Assembly: GCF_900176375.1 (NCBI RefSeq)
Contig: NZ_FWYF01000002.1
Span: 470,161-534,160 of the forward strand
Length of the DNA: 64,000 bases
From: Reichenbachiella faecimaris
GTDB taxonomy: Bacteria; Bacteroidota; Bacteroidia; Cytophagales; Cyclobacteriaceae
Reading direction: 5' to 3'
Shown: positions 1 to 8,830 of the stretch, in pieces
How positions within the stretch are numbered: position 1 is the stretch's first letter
How the letters are laid out: each line of letters opens with the position of its first letter
Notes under the pieces: generated by a model
Database searches by the model: none
What the model was told of the DNA's origin: nothing
What the model saw: the letters and a program-made list of their open reading frames with translations, nothing else
Made by a program: the position numbers and the translations under genes

Positions 1-651
1 AAAGTAATCAACAGTTTTGGAACGTATGAATTATCTGATTACAAGGTATTGGGCAGTATTGTACCAGATTATGAAGTAGGTATTTCCAATACTTTCACTT
101 ATGGGAATTTAAGCTTGAACGTATTGATCGACATCAAAGAAGGTGGTGAGATCTATTCGCAATCTCACAGATGGCTACGCGAAACAGGCAATGCGGCCGA
201 GACAGTTGGGACAAATGATTTGGGCAACCCGATCCGAAATGATCCCAGCGCCACAGTTGATGATGGCAATGGCAACCAAATCGCTAACCCCGCACAAGGT
301 GGAGTAGTACTAAATGGTGTGATGGCTGATGGTTCAGAAAACACCACACGAATCTCTGCATCAGATGCACATCATGATTCAAACAACCCTGAGGCTGCCT
401 CGATCTTTGATGCCAGCTATGTGAAGTTGAGAGAGATGTCCCTAAACTATTCCTTACCAAAATCAATCATTGGAAAAACACCCTTCAACCGGGTAGTGAT
501 TTCAATTTCAGGAAGAAATCTTGCCATTCTGAAAAAGAATGCTCCTATCGATCCTGAAGTCTCTTATGGTGTTGGCAATTCTCAAGGCATAGACTGGGGA
601 ATGCTACCAAGAGAAAAGTCTTATGGATTTAAGATCACAGCTCAGTTTTAA
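1..651 (+). CDS. SusC/RagA-family TonB-linked outer membrane protein, C-terminal part (5' truncated by window)
   Basis: The frame is open from the first base, so this is the 3' end of a longer gene; a start near position 49 would be artificial. The visible 217 residues have the alternating polar/aromatic pattern of a beta-barrel, the motif 'SYVKLREMSLNYSLPKSII' typical of the last strands of SusC-like porins, and end in an aromatic residue (…ITAQF), the usual BAM recognition end. SusC proteins import oligosaccharides or peptides across the outer membrane with energy from TonB. The next gene, 24 bases on, is a SusD-like lipoprotein, which confirms the pairing. The substrate cannot be told because the plug and any neighbouring enzymes lie outside the window. 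Confidence 0.9.
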   Translation, partial: KVINSFGTYELSDYKVLGSIVPDYEVGISNTFTYGNLSLNVLIDIKEGGEIYSQSHRWLRETGNAAETVGTNDLGNPIRNDPSATVDDGNGNQIANPAQGGVVLNGVMADGSENTTRISASDAHHDSNNPEAASIFDASYVKLREMSLNYSLPKSIIGKTPFNRVVISISGRNLAILKKNAPIDPEVSYGVGNSQGIDWGMLPREKSYGFKITAQF

Positions 652-675
652 TTTATTGAACGAAAAGAAATAAAA

Positions 676-2226
676 ATGAAAAAGATAAATATTTGGTTGA
701 TGTCACTCATGTTGGCATTGGCCTCGTGTACAGGGGATTTCGAAGAAATCAATATTGATTCCAGAAGACCTACAGAGGTAGACCCAGCTTTTGTTTTGAC
801 TGGCATACAAGGCGATTTGATGAACAACTACGTCTATACCAGTAGCCTCAATGAAAACGAAACTGGAACGATGGCACAATATTTTGCCAAGCATTTGTAT
901 ACAGATGAAAACGTTTATGATTTCAGAGGAGGCATGTTCAATACCTATTGGAATAGACGCTATCACAATATGTATCGTATGAGAGAAGGGCTCAAAATGA
1001 TAGACACCCCTCCATACAGCCTGAAAGCTGATGAAGTAAAAGCCAATCAACGTGCCATATTCGAAATCCTAGAAATCTGGACTTGGACACAACTGACTGA
1101 TCAATTTGGAGATATTCCATATTCGGATGCACTCGCCACCTTGGAAAACCTGCAACCGTCATACGACAAACAGTCTGATATTTATCCAGACTTAATTGAT
1201 CGTATTGATGCTGCTGTGGCCTCTATCGTGCCAAGTGCCACTTCATTCGGAAGTGCTGATATCATTCTGAATGGAGATATGAATAGATGGATCACATTTG
1301 CCAATTCTTTGAAATTAAGAATGGGAATGAGAATCATTGATGCCAATGCAGCTGTAGGAGAAACAGCAGTGGCAGAGGCTATTGCTGCAGGTGTAATCAG
1401 CTCTAATGCTGACAATATCTCATTCAAGTTTGCTGATGAAACATTCAGAAGTCCATTGAGAAGAAACAATGGAGAAGCCGCATGGAACGACATTGTGATC
1501 TGTAAATCATTTACAGATGTAGTCAATGAAAGGAATGACCCACGCAGAGGATATCAAATGTATGGGTGGGGTTCTGATTACTCGGCATACTTTGGCGACT
1601 CCTTTGCTACAGGAGGTTTCGACGGATATCCATTGACTGATGATAGCTACATTGAGCTAGGCGCTAAAATCAATCCTGTCTTAGGATGGGACTGGAGTCC
1701 AGGGCAATATGATTGGGCTTTTTTAGGCTGGAATTTCCGATATGCTGATGAGTTGGCTGATGAGAATTGGGATTACTTAATTATCGATTTTGCCGAAGTT
1801 TCCTTCCTTAGAGCTGAAGCTATAGAAAGAGGCATTGTCTCAGGGTCAAGCGAAGCATTCTACAATCAAGGCATAATGGCCTCCATGGAATATTGGAGTG
1901 TAGACGCTGCAGATATCGCTACCTATTTGGCTCAGCCTAATGTGGCTTACGCTACAGCAGGGGCCACTTGGCAGGAGAAAATCGGAACGCAGAAATACAT
2001 TGCCTTTTTCCCCTACTCTTCCGAAGCATTTTCAGAGTTAAGAAGATTGGATTACCCAGTGCTGAATCGTCCTTCTAAAAATGATGTCTTGCTTCCTGAA
2101 GTTGCTTCAAAAATGCTTTACCCACAAGATGAAGTATTGCTCAATTCTGCCAACACCGCCAGCGCGATCAGCGACTTGGGCGGAGAAAATTCACTCACAG
2201 CCAAAGTCTGGTGGGATGTAAATTAA
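676..2226 (+). CDS. SusD/RagB-family outer membrane lipoprotein
   Basis: 516 residues. The N-terminus has a lipoprotein signal peptide ending in the lipobox LASC (Cys about residue 18), so the protein is lipid-anchored and in this family faces outward. The body is rich in aromatic residues and helices and fits the SusD-like branch seen as 'SusD and RagB outer membrane lipoprotein'. It follows the SusC-like gene by 24 bases and is followed by a rho-independent terminator, so the two form the end of an operon. SusD proteins lid the SusC barrel and capture the nutrient. No glycoside hydrolase is visible beside it, so the ligand is unknown. Confidence 0.9.
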   Translation: MKKINIWLMSLMLALASCTGDFEEINIDSRRPTEVDPAFVLTGIQGDLMNNYVYTSSLNENETGTMAQYFAKHLYTDENVYDFRGGMFNTYWNRRYHNMYRMREGLKMIDTPPYSLKADEVKANQRAIFEILEIWTWTQLTDQFGDIPYSDALATLENLQPSYDKQSDIYPDLIDRIDAAVASIVPSATSFGSADIILNGDMNRWITFANSLKLRMGMRIIDANAAVGETAVAEAIAAGVISSNADNISFKFADETFRSPLRRNNGEAAWNDIVICKSFTDVVNERNDPRRGYQMYGWGSDYSAYFGDSFATGGFDGYPLTDDSYIELGAKINPVLGWDWSPGQYDWAFLGWNFRYADELADENWDYLIIDFAEVSFLRAEAIERGIVSGSSEAFYNQGIMASMEYWSVDAADIATYLAQPNVAYATAGATWQEKIGTQKYIAFFPYSSEAFSELRRLDYPVLNRPSKNDVLLPEVASKMLYPQDEVLLNSANTASAISDLGGENSLTAKVWWDVN

Positions 2227-2263
2227 ACAATTAGTTTTCTCATAATTACAATTGTGTTGCTAT

Positions 2264-2295
2264 AGGGCTACCGAAGTTTTCGGTAGCCCTTTTTC
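2264..2295 (+). terminator. Rho-independent terminator of the SusCD operon
   Basis: A perfect 12-base stem (AGGGCTACCGAA / TTCGGTAGCCCT) with a 3-base loop is followed by TTTT, 37 bases after the SusD-like stop codon. Confidence 0.85.
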
Positions 2296-2330
2296 AATGC
2301 AGATACAACAGTCGACCCATGGCCTTTTAT

Positions 2331-2338
2331 TATATTTG
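2331..2338 (+). promoter_or_regulatory. Candidate -7 promoter box (TATATTTG)
   Basis: TATATTTG matches the Bacteroidota -7 consensus TAnnTTTG exactly and lies 22 bases before the ATG of the peptidase gene. No clear -33 TTG element was found at the expected distance, so this is a moderate call. Confidence 0.45.
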
Positions 2339-2360
2339 AAATTCAAAACAACAAGTATCC

Positions 2361-3761
2361 ATGTTCAGCAAAGACACATATATCCGAAGAAGAAATAGAC
2401 TCAGAAAAGACGTAGGCAATGGACTAATTGTCTTACTTGGTAATGAAGAAAGCAGTATCAACTTTAAAGACAATTGGTATCATTTTCGACAGGATAGCTC
2501 ATTCCTATATTTTGGTGCAGTTGCACTTCCAAGCCTGACGGCCATCTTTGATTGTGATAGTGGCGAAGACATGATCTTAGGAGATGAACTGACAATAGAC
2601 GACATTGTCTGGACAGGTCCACAACCAAGTATTGCTTCTTTGGCAGCACAGAGTGGAATTACTAAAACGGCACCTTCAAGTCAGATTGAAACCCTGCTGA
2701 AGAATGCCATTTCTGCGGGTCGTCATATTCACTTTATCCCACCCTACAGAGAAGAGCATGTCACGAAATTGTCTGCCTGGACTGGAAAATCTATTGATGA
2801 GATTCGATCTGGTGAATCCATTGCCTTGATCAAAGCCATCATTTCTCAAAGGAACATTAAGACATCAGAAGAAATTGTAGAATTGCACAAAGCTGTAGAC
2901 CTCACTTCTGCTATGCATCTGGCCGCCATGCAATATGCCAAGCCTGGTATGAAGGAAGCAGAAATTGCAGCCAGAGTCAATCAGGTGGCTTTGGCTGGAG
3001 AAGGCCAACTGTCGTTCCCTGTGATTATGACCAAAAATGGTCAGGTTTTGCACAATCATTATCATGGCAACACTATTCAAGAAGGTGATATGATTCTTTG
3101 TGATACAGGAGCTGAAATCCCTTCTGGCTATGCTGGAGACATGACGCGTACCTTTCCAGTCTCTGCGCAATTCTCAGAAACACAACGCGAACTATATCAG
3201 ACAGTATTGAATGCTCACGAAGTAGCTATCTCAGCTCTAAAACCTGGGATCAGATACAAAGATGTTCATTTGCTTGCTTGCGTTGAATTAGCCAAGGGAT
3301 TAACAGAAGTAGGCTTGATGAAAGGCAACCCTGAGGAAGCAGTAGCTGCTGGTGCACACACTATGTTTTTCCAATGTGGACTTGGTCACATGATGGGCAT
3401 GGATGTACATGACATGGAAAACCTGGGCGAACCTTTGGTAGGCTACTCGGATACACTAAAGAAAAGTACCGAGTTCGGACTAAAATCTTTACGCCTTGGC
3501 AAAGAGCTAGAAGCAGGGTTTGTCATCACTGTCGAGCCAGGCATTTATATCATTCCAGAATTGATCGATCAATGGAAAGCAGAAAATAAGTATGCTGAAT
3601 TCCTGAATTATGATAAATTAGAGTCTTACAAATCTTTTGGTGGTATTCGCATTGAAGAAGATTTTGTAATCACTGAAAATGGCGCAGACTTGCTTGGAAA
3701 ACCAGTCGCCAAAACAGTAAAAGATGTAGAAGAAATTAGAAAAGAAGCTTTACAATCATGA
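2361..3761 (+). CDS. pepP: Xaa-Pro aminopeptidase (M24B family)
   Basis: 466 residues, the usual length for aminopeptidase P, which removes N-terminal residues preceding proline. An N-terminal aminopeptidase-P domain (about 1-140, with 'DSSFLYFGAV') is followed by the pita-bread catalytic domain. The dinuclear metal site is readable in order: Asp in 'CDTGAE' (residue 248), Asp in 'AGDMTRTFP', His in 'GLGHMMGMDVHD', Glu in 'TVEPGIYI' and Glu in 'GGIRIEEDFVIT'. All five ligands are present, so it should be active in the cytoplasm. It overlaps the next gene by four bases (ATGA), so it heads a small operon. Confidence 0.93.
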   Translation: MFSKDTYIRRRNRLRKDVGNGLIVLLGNEESSINFKDNWYHFRQDSSFLYFGAVALPSLTAIFDCDSGEDMILGDELTIDDIVWTGPQPSIASLAAQSGITKTAPSSQIETLLKNAISAGRHIHFIPPYREEHVTKLSAWTGKSIDEIRSGESIALIKAIISQRNIKTSEEIVELHKAVDLTSAMHLAAMQYAKPGMKEAEIAARVNQVALAGEGQLSFPVIMTKNGQVLHNHYHGNTIQEGDMILCDTGAEIPSGYAGDMTRTFPVSAQFSETQRELYQTVLNAHEVAISALKPGIRYKDVHLLACVELAKGLTEVGLMKGNPEEAVAAGAHTMFFQCGLGHMMGMDVHDMENLGEPLVGYSDTLKKSTEFGLKSLRLGKELEAGFVITVEPGIYIIPELIDQWKAENKYAEFLNYDKLESYKSFGGIRIEEDFVITENGADLLGKPVAKTVKDVEEIRKEALQS

Positions 3762-4783
3762 AAAATCATCTGATCATTTTTGCCTTTGTAATCTTGGCCT
3801 CCTGCCAGCCTTCTCAGAAGACTTATACCTGGGATGAATTTGCCATAGAGGAAGACGTCTCGTTTCGAGGGATTTCGGTTTTAAACGAAAACGTGATATG
3901 GGTATCTGGTACCAATGGCCTGGTACTCAAAACAGAAAATGGTGGATTGGACTGGGAAGAAGTATATATTCCAGATGCAGATGCTCTGGACTTTCGAGAC
4001 GTTGAGGTGCTTTCAGAAAATGAAATTGTACTGATGAGTGCTGGCCCTGACTCTCTATCTAATATTTTCAAATCAAAAGATGGAGGCAGGCACTGGGAAA
4101 AGACCCTGGTCAACAATGACAGTCTTGGGTTCTTTGATGGCATGGCCTTCTGGAACCAAAAAGATGGCTTATTGGGCGGAGACCCAATAGACGGCAAATT
4201 GTTTTTGCTAAAAACCACAGATGGAGGAGATACCTGGCAAAGAATACATCCAGATAAATTGCCAGAAATGAATGAAGGCGAATTTGGTGGATTTGCTGCG
4301 AGTGGGAGCCACTTAGCAGTCAAAGAAAATTCTATCTGGATAGGCTCAGGAGCGGCTACGTCTAGGGTGTTTTATTCCAAAGATAAGGGAGAGCACTGGG
4401 AGGTGGTTTATACGCCTATCATTCAAGGAGACAGTTCGCAAGGGATCTTCTCCATTGATTTTTATGACGAAAACATAGGCATTGCTGTAGGTGGAGATTA
4501 CAAAAAAGAAAATGAGGGCACCAAAAATGTGATCTTGACTACAGACGCCAGCCAGACCTGGTCGTTGAGCCAAAACTTTCCTGTCTTTCAGTCATCAGTC
4601 AGATATCTTTCTAAGATGGAATTGATATCTGTAGGGCCAGCTGGCTGCCACCAATCCATAGACGGAGGACTCACTTGGTCAGCTTTTGGAGATTCTGGAT
4701 TCCACACCCTGGATGTTGCCGAAGACGGCTCCATTTGGGCTGCTGGCAAGGAAGGAAGAATAGCACAGCTCATCACCAAATGA
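3758..4783 (+). CDS. Lipoprotein with YCF48/BNR-type beta-propeller repeats
   Basis: 341 residues with a lipoprotein signal ending in LASC (Cys about residue 16). The rest is a beta-propeller made of repeated units of the form 'T.DGG.tW': 'TENGGLDWEEV', 'SKDGGRHWEKT', 'TTDGGDTWQRI', 'SKDKGEHWEVV', 'TTDASQTWSL' and 'SIDGGLTWSAF'. This resembles the Ycf48/HCF136-like and sialidase-type BNR proteins often labelled oxidoreductase or photosystem II assembly factor in Bacteroidota, where the real role is unknown. There is no enzyme active-site evidence. ATGA overlaps at both ends tie it to the peptidase upstream and the GreA-like gene downstream. Confidence 0.8.
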   Translation: MKNHLIIFAFVILASCQPSQKTYTWDEFAIEEDVSFRGISVLNENVIWVSGTNGLVLKTENGGLDWEEVYIPDADALDFRDVEVLSENEIVLMSAGPDSLSNIFKSKDGGRHWEKTLVNNDSLGFFDGMAFWNQKDGLLGGDPIDGKLFLLKTTDGGDTWQRIHPDKLPEMNEGEFGGFAASGSHLAVKENSIWIGSGAATSRVFYSKDKGEHWEVVYTPIIQGDSSQGIFSIDFYDENIGIAVGGDYKKENEGTKNVILTTDASQTWSLSQNFPVFQSSVRYLSKMELISVGPAGCHQSIDGGLTWSAFGDSGFHTLDVAEDGSIWAAGKEGRIAQLITK

Positions 4784-5229
4784 TTGCTAAATCAAAAGTT
4801 CATTCTGCCTGCCTGGAACTGCTTGAAAAAAAAATAGGTATCGCCAAACAGGGTATGGAAGAGGCACAAGCTAGTGCCAACAACGAGACCAAATCATCAG
4901 CTGGTGACAAATATGAAACTGGCCGAGCCATGAGTCAGCGCGAACGTGATTTACATGCCCGTCAGCTTTCAGAGCTGATGAATATGAAAAAAACTTTGAA
5001 TACCATAGCGTCTACTAAAACGATGAACACAGTCGAATTAGGCGCCTTGGTCGAAACCAATACCTTGTCCTATTACATTTCTGCTGGTCTGGGTGTGATC
5101 AATTTCGAAAAACAGCAAATTATGGCTATCTCTGCCATCTCTCCCATTGCGCAAGCCATGCTAGGCAAAAAAGTGGGAGATACATTTGAGTGGATGAAAA
5201 AGGAGAATATGATTTTGTCAGTATCTTAG
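4780..5229 (+). CDS. GreA/GreB-like C-terminal domain protein
   Basis: 149 residues from the ATG at 4780, which overlaps the preceding stop in an ATGA; a longer in-frame extension to 4675 reads non-coding-like sequence and is rejected. The N-terminal half is helical and charged (about 1-75, likely coiled coil). The C-terminal half ends with 'ISPIAQAMLGKKVGDTFEW', which closely resembles the 'SP.G.AL.GK.VGD' signature of the FKBP-like domain of GreA/GreB transcript cleavage factors. It is shorter than canonical GreA (about 158). Similar Bacteroidota proteins are often mis-named 3-oxoacyl-ACP synthase. Likely an RNA polymerase secondary-channel or related factor (inference). Confidence 0.65.
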   Translation: MIAKSKVHSACLELLEKKIGIAKQGMEEAQASANNETKSSAGDKYETGRAMSQRERDLHARQLSELMNMKKTLNTIASTKTMNTVELGALVETNTLSYYISAGLGVINFEKQQIMAISAISPIAQAMLGKKVGDTFEWMKKENMILSVS

Positions 5230-5546
5230 AATATCATCTAAAGTCCTCTTGATCTTTTTTATCTGATCAGGCTGAATAGAACCTATTTTTTTCTTCAATC
5301 TAGACTTGGAAACAGAATATGAAAAGTGAGAACCTCAGATATTCTGGATAGATTGTTGGTGCCATCTGGTTGGAGCAACACATTTCCTTTGTATCCCCTA
5401 ACTGCAGTCGTCAAAGGACAAGCAATAACCACTTGAAGTTTCTGATTGAGCAAATTGCCACTAATGATAACAGCTGGGCGACGGCCAGACTGCTTACTTC
5501 CTTTTACCGGATCCAAATAAAGCTCCCAGATTTCACCTTGCCTCAT
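5218..5546 (-). pseudogene. MazF/PemK-family toxin, frameshifted near its C-terminus
   Basis: The intact frame (5546 down to 5295, 83 residues) carries the MazF-like hallmarks 'GEIWELYLDPVKG', 'SGRRPAVIISGN', 'ACPLTTAV' and 'SEVLTF'. After 'TFHI' the frame drifts into 'LFPSLD' and stops. In another minus-strand frame starting at about 5320, the sequence continues as 'SVSKSRLKKKIGSIQ' then 'PDQIKKIKRTLDDILRY' and stops at 5218. This is what the family C-terminus looks like and restores about 109 residues. A net loss of one base (or four) between 'TFHI' and 'SVSK' explains it. MazF proteins are mRNA endoribonucleases. The antitoxin gene overlaps its start by 14 bases. Either the toxin is inactivated or this is an assembly error. 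Confidence 0.8.
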
Positions 5547-5781
5547 CTTCGTTATTCATCTGGATCAGATATTCCGTCATTCCTTCTTCTGCTATGGACA
5601 TGATCTCTTCATCATTCCCAGCTTGATCATACGAGGCTGCGTACTGCCCACGATTCAGCTGATCTGGATATATGTCCAGTGCTCGTTCTATCAATTTGTT
5701 TTTTGGCAATTGTAGCTCTTTGGCAGCTTCATTGAGACGAGCCAAAAGCGTATCAGGCAAAGAGGAAGTGAAAGTACTCAT
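5533..5781 (-). CDS. Ribbon-helix-helix antitoxin partner of the MazF-like toxin
   Basis: 82 residues. The N-terminal third has the pattern of a ribbon-helix-helix DNA-binding protein: a short strand (TFTSSLPDTLLARL) then two helices with 'LPKNKLIERALDIY'. The C-terminal tail is acidic and probably wraps the toxin. It precedes and overlaps the toxin by 14 bases, the normal antitoxin-first order. Such antitoxins usually autoregulate, and an AT-rich inverted repeat lies just upstream. It is intact although the toxin is not. Confidence 0.75.
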   Translation of the reverse strand: MSTFTSSLPDTLLARLNEAAKELQLPKNKLIERALDIYPDQLNRGQYAASYDQAGNDEEIMSIAEEGMTEYLIQMNNEDEAR

Positions 5782-5790
5782 GACAATTAT

Positions 5791-5820
5791 ATTTACATAA
5801 AATAAATATAATTAGTAAAT
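5791..5820 (-). promoter_or_regulatory. Possible operator of the toxin-antitoxin pair
   Basis: ATTTAC and GTAAAT form an inverted repeat with 18 bases between the arms, 10 to 40 bases upstream of the antitoxin ATG. The position suits autoregulation, but the region is very AT-rich and the arms are short, so chance is a real possibility. Confidence 0.25.
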
Positions 5821-5847
5821 AAATTCTGACAGAAGAATCGTAGGGAC

Positions 5848-5884
5848 AAAAAAATGCGGCATCCTCACGTTAGAAGATGCCGCA
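5848..5884 (-). terminator. Rho-independent terminator closing the his operon
   Basis: On the minus strand TGCGGCATC pairs perfectly with GATGCCGCA across a 12-base loop and runs into seven T residues. It lies about 160 bases beyond the hisIE stop and just before the toxin-antitoxin genes. A smaller hairpin (TACCTA/TAGGTA, 6019-6034) sits directly behind hisIE. Confidence 0.85.
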
Positions 5885-6044
5885 ACGCATTAGAGAAAAG
5901 TTTGTCTTTCAAATACCTACGCTCTCCAATGTTTTTAAAACCAGCACACATTCGAGTAGTAGCGAGAGGCAATGTTGAAATTCAACTTAAAATTCTCCTA
6001 ATAATATGATTAGTGCAATACCTAAAAGTAGGTATATTTTGATA

Positions 6045-6650
6045 TCAATGCCTGTCTTCAAGGACTTTGACTACATCCTCCAGATCATACCCTTTGGCTC
6101 TCAGCAAGATCATATAGTGATAAAGTAAATCTGCAGACTCATTAAGGAATAGCTCCTCGTTATTGTCTTTGGCTTCAATCACTACTTCGACTGCTTCTTC
6201 TCCCACTTTTTGAGCTACTTTATTGATTCCTTTTTTGAATAATGAAGAAGTATAAGATTTTTCATCTGGGTTGTCATGACGGTCTTTGATGACTCCTTCC
6301 AGCTTAGATAGAAAGCTGAAATTGGATGGGTTCCCTTCCCCCCAGCAAGTATCCGTTCCTTTGTGGCACGTAGGGCCAATAGGACTCACTTGAATAAGTA
6401 GGGTATCATTGTCACAGTCCAGCTTGATGTCCTTCAACTCCAGAAAGTTTCCACTCTCTTCTCCCTTCGTCCAAAGTCTGTTTTTGGTCCGGCTGAAAAA
6501 AGTCACCTTCCCTGTCTCCTGGGTCTTTGTCAGAGCTTCTTCATTCATATAGCCAAGCATCAAGACGTTTTTGGTTTTTTCATCTTGAATGATAGCTGGC
6601 ACCAGGCCATTTGTTTTTTCAAAGTCAATTGTCGACAGTTGATTGTCCAT
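6045..6650 (-). CDS. hisIE: Bifunctional phosphoribosyl-AMP cyclohydrolase / phosphoribosyl-ATP pyrophosphatase
   Basis: Catalyses steps 2 and 3 of histidine synthesis. The ATG at 6650 gives 201 residues; a GTG seven codons earlier lies in an A-rich stretch and is less likely. The HisI part (about 1-105) has 'LMLGYMNEEAL', 'SRTKNRLWTKGEESGN', the acidic metal site 'DCDNDTLLI' and the zinc cysteines in 'GPTCHKGTDTCWG'. The HisE part (about 110-200) has 'KVGEEAVEVVIEA' and 'ESADLLYHYMILL'. It is the last gene of the operon, 71 bases behind hisF. Confidence 0.95.
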   Translation of the reverse strand: MDNQLSTIDFEKTNGLVPAIIQDEKTKNVLMLGYMNEEALTKTQETGKVTFFSRTKNRLWTKGEESGNFLELKDIKLDCDNDTLLIQVSPIGPTCHKGTDTCWGEGNPSNFSFLSKLEGVIKDRHDNPDEKSYTSSLFKKGINKVAQKVGEEAVEVVIEAKDNNEELFLNESADLLYHYMILLRAKGYDLEDVVKVLEDRH

Positions 6651-6721
6651 AGTTTTTTCTTTTTTTTCCACCTTCCAATAGTATATAAATCAGCCATGGA
6701 CTAATCACTATGGACATGAAT

Positions 6722-7477
6722 TTATATTCTTATCGTGATTCCCTGATTTTTCAATTCTTGTTTCAATACTGGGATTTCAATTTCTTTAAAATGGAAAACA
6801 CTGGCAGCCAAAGCTGCATCTGCTTTTCCATGCGTAAATGCATCAGCAAAGTCTTGCATGCTACCGGCCCCACCAGAGGCAATCACAGGGATATTCACCA
6901 ACTCAGAAATTTTGGCCAAAGCCTCATTGGCAAATCCATTTTTAGAGCCATCATGATCCATGGAGGTAAAGAGGATTTCTCCCGCTCCTCTGGATTCAGC
7001 TTCCTGAACCCAATCAAACAAATCTATTTCAGTAGGTACTTTACCTCCTACTAAATGTACCTTCCACTGACCATCAATCTGCTTGGCATCTACTGCTAGC
7101 ACCACACATTGACTGCCAAACTGAGCGGCTAGTTCATCTAATACAGATGGCTCTTTTACTGCCCAAGAGTTGATCGAAATCTTATCTGCCCCTCTATGTA
7201 ACAGTTCGTAAACATCCTGCACGGACTTGATACCTCCCCCTACAGTGAAAGGAATGTTGACCTTTCCAGCTACTTTTTCGACCAATTCAGCTGTTGTCTT
7301 ACGGCCATCACCTGTGGCCGTGATATCCAAAAACACCAGCTCATCAGCACCCTGTTCTGAATAGGCTGCGGCCAATTCCACTGGATCGCCAGCGTCACGG
7401 AGATTTACGAAATTCACCCCTTTGACCGTTCTACCATTTTTGATGTCCAAACAAGGAACTATTCTTTTAGTCAACAT
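6722..7477 (-). CDS. hisF: Imidazole glycerol phosphate synthase cyclase subunit
   Basis: 251 residues, a (beta/alpha)8 barrel with the N-terminal signature '[16 protein letters not shown]' and the catalytic aspartates in 'PCLDI' and 'FTSMDHDG'. Phosphate-binding loops are visible as 'VGGGIKS' and 'ASGGAGS'. It uses ammonia from HisH to close the imidazole ring and releases AICAR to purine synthesis. Its start overlaps the hisA end by 11 bases. Confidence 0.97.
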   Translation of the reverse strand: MLTKRIVPCLDIKNGRTVKGVNFVNLRDAGDPVELAAAYSEQGADELVFLDITATGDGRKTTAELVEKVAGKVNIPFTVGGGIKSVQDVYELLHRGADKISINSWAVKEPSVLDELAAQFGSQCVVLAVDAKQIDGQWKVHLVGGKVPTEIDLFDWVQEAESRGAGEILFTSMDHDGSKNGFANEALAKISELVNIPVIASGGAGSMQDFADAFTHGKADAALAASVFHFKEIEIPVLKQELKNQGITIRI

Positions 7478-8186
7478 ATTTTGTCAGCTGTTCTAGTGAG
7501 ATCTTGTTTTCATAAATGGCTTTCCCAATGATGATACCATTCATTTTCAATGCAGCAGCAGCCTCTACATCCACAATGTCCTTTACTCCTCCACTGGCAA
7601 TGATTTTTTGATCAGGAAAATCATTCATCAAATCTTTGTACAAATCTACTGCAATGCCCTGCAGCATACCATCCTTTGCAATATCTGTACACACTATATA
7701 CTTGTTGCCCATAGTCTGATACTCTGTTATCAAGTCGAACAAGTCCACTTTAGACTCTTCCTGCCAGCCATTGATGGCGATTTTTCTGTTGGTAGAGTCA
7801 GCACTTAGGATGATTTTTTCACTACCAAATTTCTTCAGCCATTCGCCATAGAGCCTTTTGTTTTCAAGTGCAACACTTCCCAGATTTACTTGTTTTGCTC
7901 CTGCGTTAAACGCCATATTGATGTCTTGATCTGATCGAATCCCTCCACCAAAATCTATCTTCAAGCTAGTCTTAGACGCAATCTGATCCAGCACCTTGGC
8001 GTTCCGAATTTCTTTGGCCTTGGAACCATCCAAGTCTACCAAATGCAAGTACCTGATACCTGCTCCTTCAAACATTTTAGCTACTTCCAAAGGGTTTTCA
8101 TTATAGATCTTCTTCTGATCGTAATCCCCTTTGGTCAGTCTCACGCACTTGCCATCTATGATATCTATTGCTGGTATTATTCTCAT
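7467..8186 (-). CDS. hisA: ProFAR isomerase
   Basis: 239 residues from the ATG at 8186, which gives the standard start '[17 protein letters not shown]'; the longer version needs a TTG inside hisH. A (beta/alpha)8 barrel homologous to HisF, with catalytic Asp in 'PAIDI' and '[10 protein letters not shown]', and phosphate loops 'FGGGIRS' and 'ASGGVKD'. It carries out the Amadori isomerisation before the HisF/HisH step. It begins four bases after the hisH stop and overlaps hisF by 11 bases. Confidence 0.96.
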   Translation of the reverse strand: MRIIPAIDIIDGKCVRLTKGDYDQKKIYNENPLEVAKMFEGAGIRYLHLVDLDGSKAKEIRNAKVLDQIASKTSLKIDFGGGIRSDQDINMAFNAGAKQVNLGSVALENKRLYGEWLKKFGSEKIILSADSTNRKIAINGWQEESKVDLFDLITEYQTMGNKYIVCTDIAKDGMLQGIAVDLYKDLMNDFPDQKIIASGGVKDIVDVEAAAALKMNGIIIGKAIYENKISLEQLTKYVD

Positions 8187-8190
8187 TGTT

Positions 8191-8778
8191 TTACATTTCA
8201 ATAAAATTCTTCAAAATCTGCTGTCCAAATGTTCCACTTTTCTCGGGGTGAAACTGACAACCATAAAAATTGTCCTTATGTAAGGCGGCACTAAATGGCT
8301 CTGGATAATTGGCCTTAGCTATCGTCCATTCAGAATCTGGTACAAAGTAAGAATGCACGAAATACATGTATTCCTTTTCCTTCAGCCCATTCATCAGTGG
8401 TGTCTTCAGGTGTTCAATCTCATTCCATCCCATGTGTGGCACTTTGAGCCCTTGGTCGGGAAATAGCTTGACTGGCAAAGGAAATAACCCAAGCCCTGTG
8501 GTGTCATTTTCTTCAGAGTGCTCACACATCATCTGCATGCCCAAACATATTCCCAAAAATGGTTGTCTGGCATTTTTAATCACCTCCACCAAACCATATT
8601 GCTCCAATGACCGCATGGAGCTGCTTGCCTCTCCCTGCCCTGGGAAAATCAATTTGTCGGCAGTGGCAATTTCCTCAACATCATTGCTCAGAAGCGCGTC
8701 CAAACCCAGCCGCTCACAGGCGAATTTGACTGACTTGACATTGCCTGCCCCGTAATCTATGATTACAACTTTACTCAT
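8191..8778 (-). CDS. hisH: Imidazole glycerol phosphate synthase glutaminase subunit
   Basis: 195 residues, a class I glutamine amidotransferase. The nucleophile Cys is in 'FLGICLGMQMM' (about residue 77), and the His/Glu of the triad are in 'CQFHPEKSG' near the C-terminus. The N-terminus 'VVIIDYGAGNVKSV' is characteristic of HisH. It supplies ammonia to HisF through the barrel. About 90 bases separate it from hisB upstream, and that gap holds half of a repetitive palindrome. Confidence 0.96.
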   Translation of the reverse strand: MSKVVIIDYGAGNVKSVKFACERLGLDALLSNDVEEIATADKLIFPGQGEASSSMRSLEQYGLVEVIKNARQPFLGICLGMQMMCEHSEENDTTGLGLFPLPVKLFPDQGLKVPHMGWNEIEHLKTPLMNGLKEKEYMYFVHSYFVPDSEWTIAKANYPEPFSAALHKDNFYGCQFHPEKSGTFGQQILKNFIEM

Positions 8779-8830
8779 AATTGCTCATCTACTTATGCGT
8801 CGTTCTTCAGATCAAGGAGATAAATGGTTT

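Noticed and set aside
4675-4779. N-terminal extension of the GreA-like protein
   Set aside because: It reads the propeller gene in another frame with Cys/Arg/Trp-rich nonsense; the ATG at 4780 overlaps the preceding stop in the usual ATGA.
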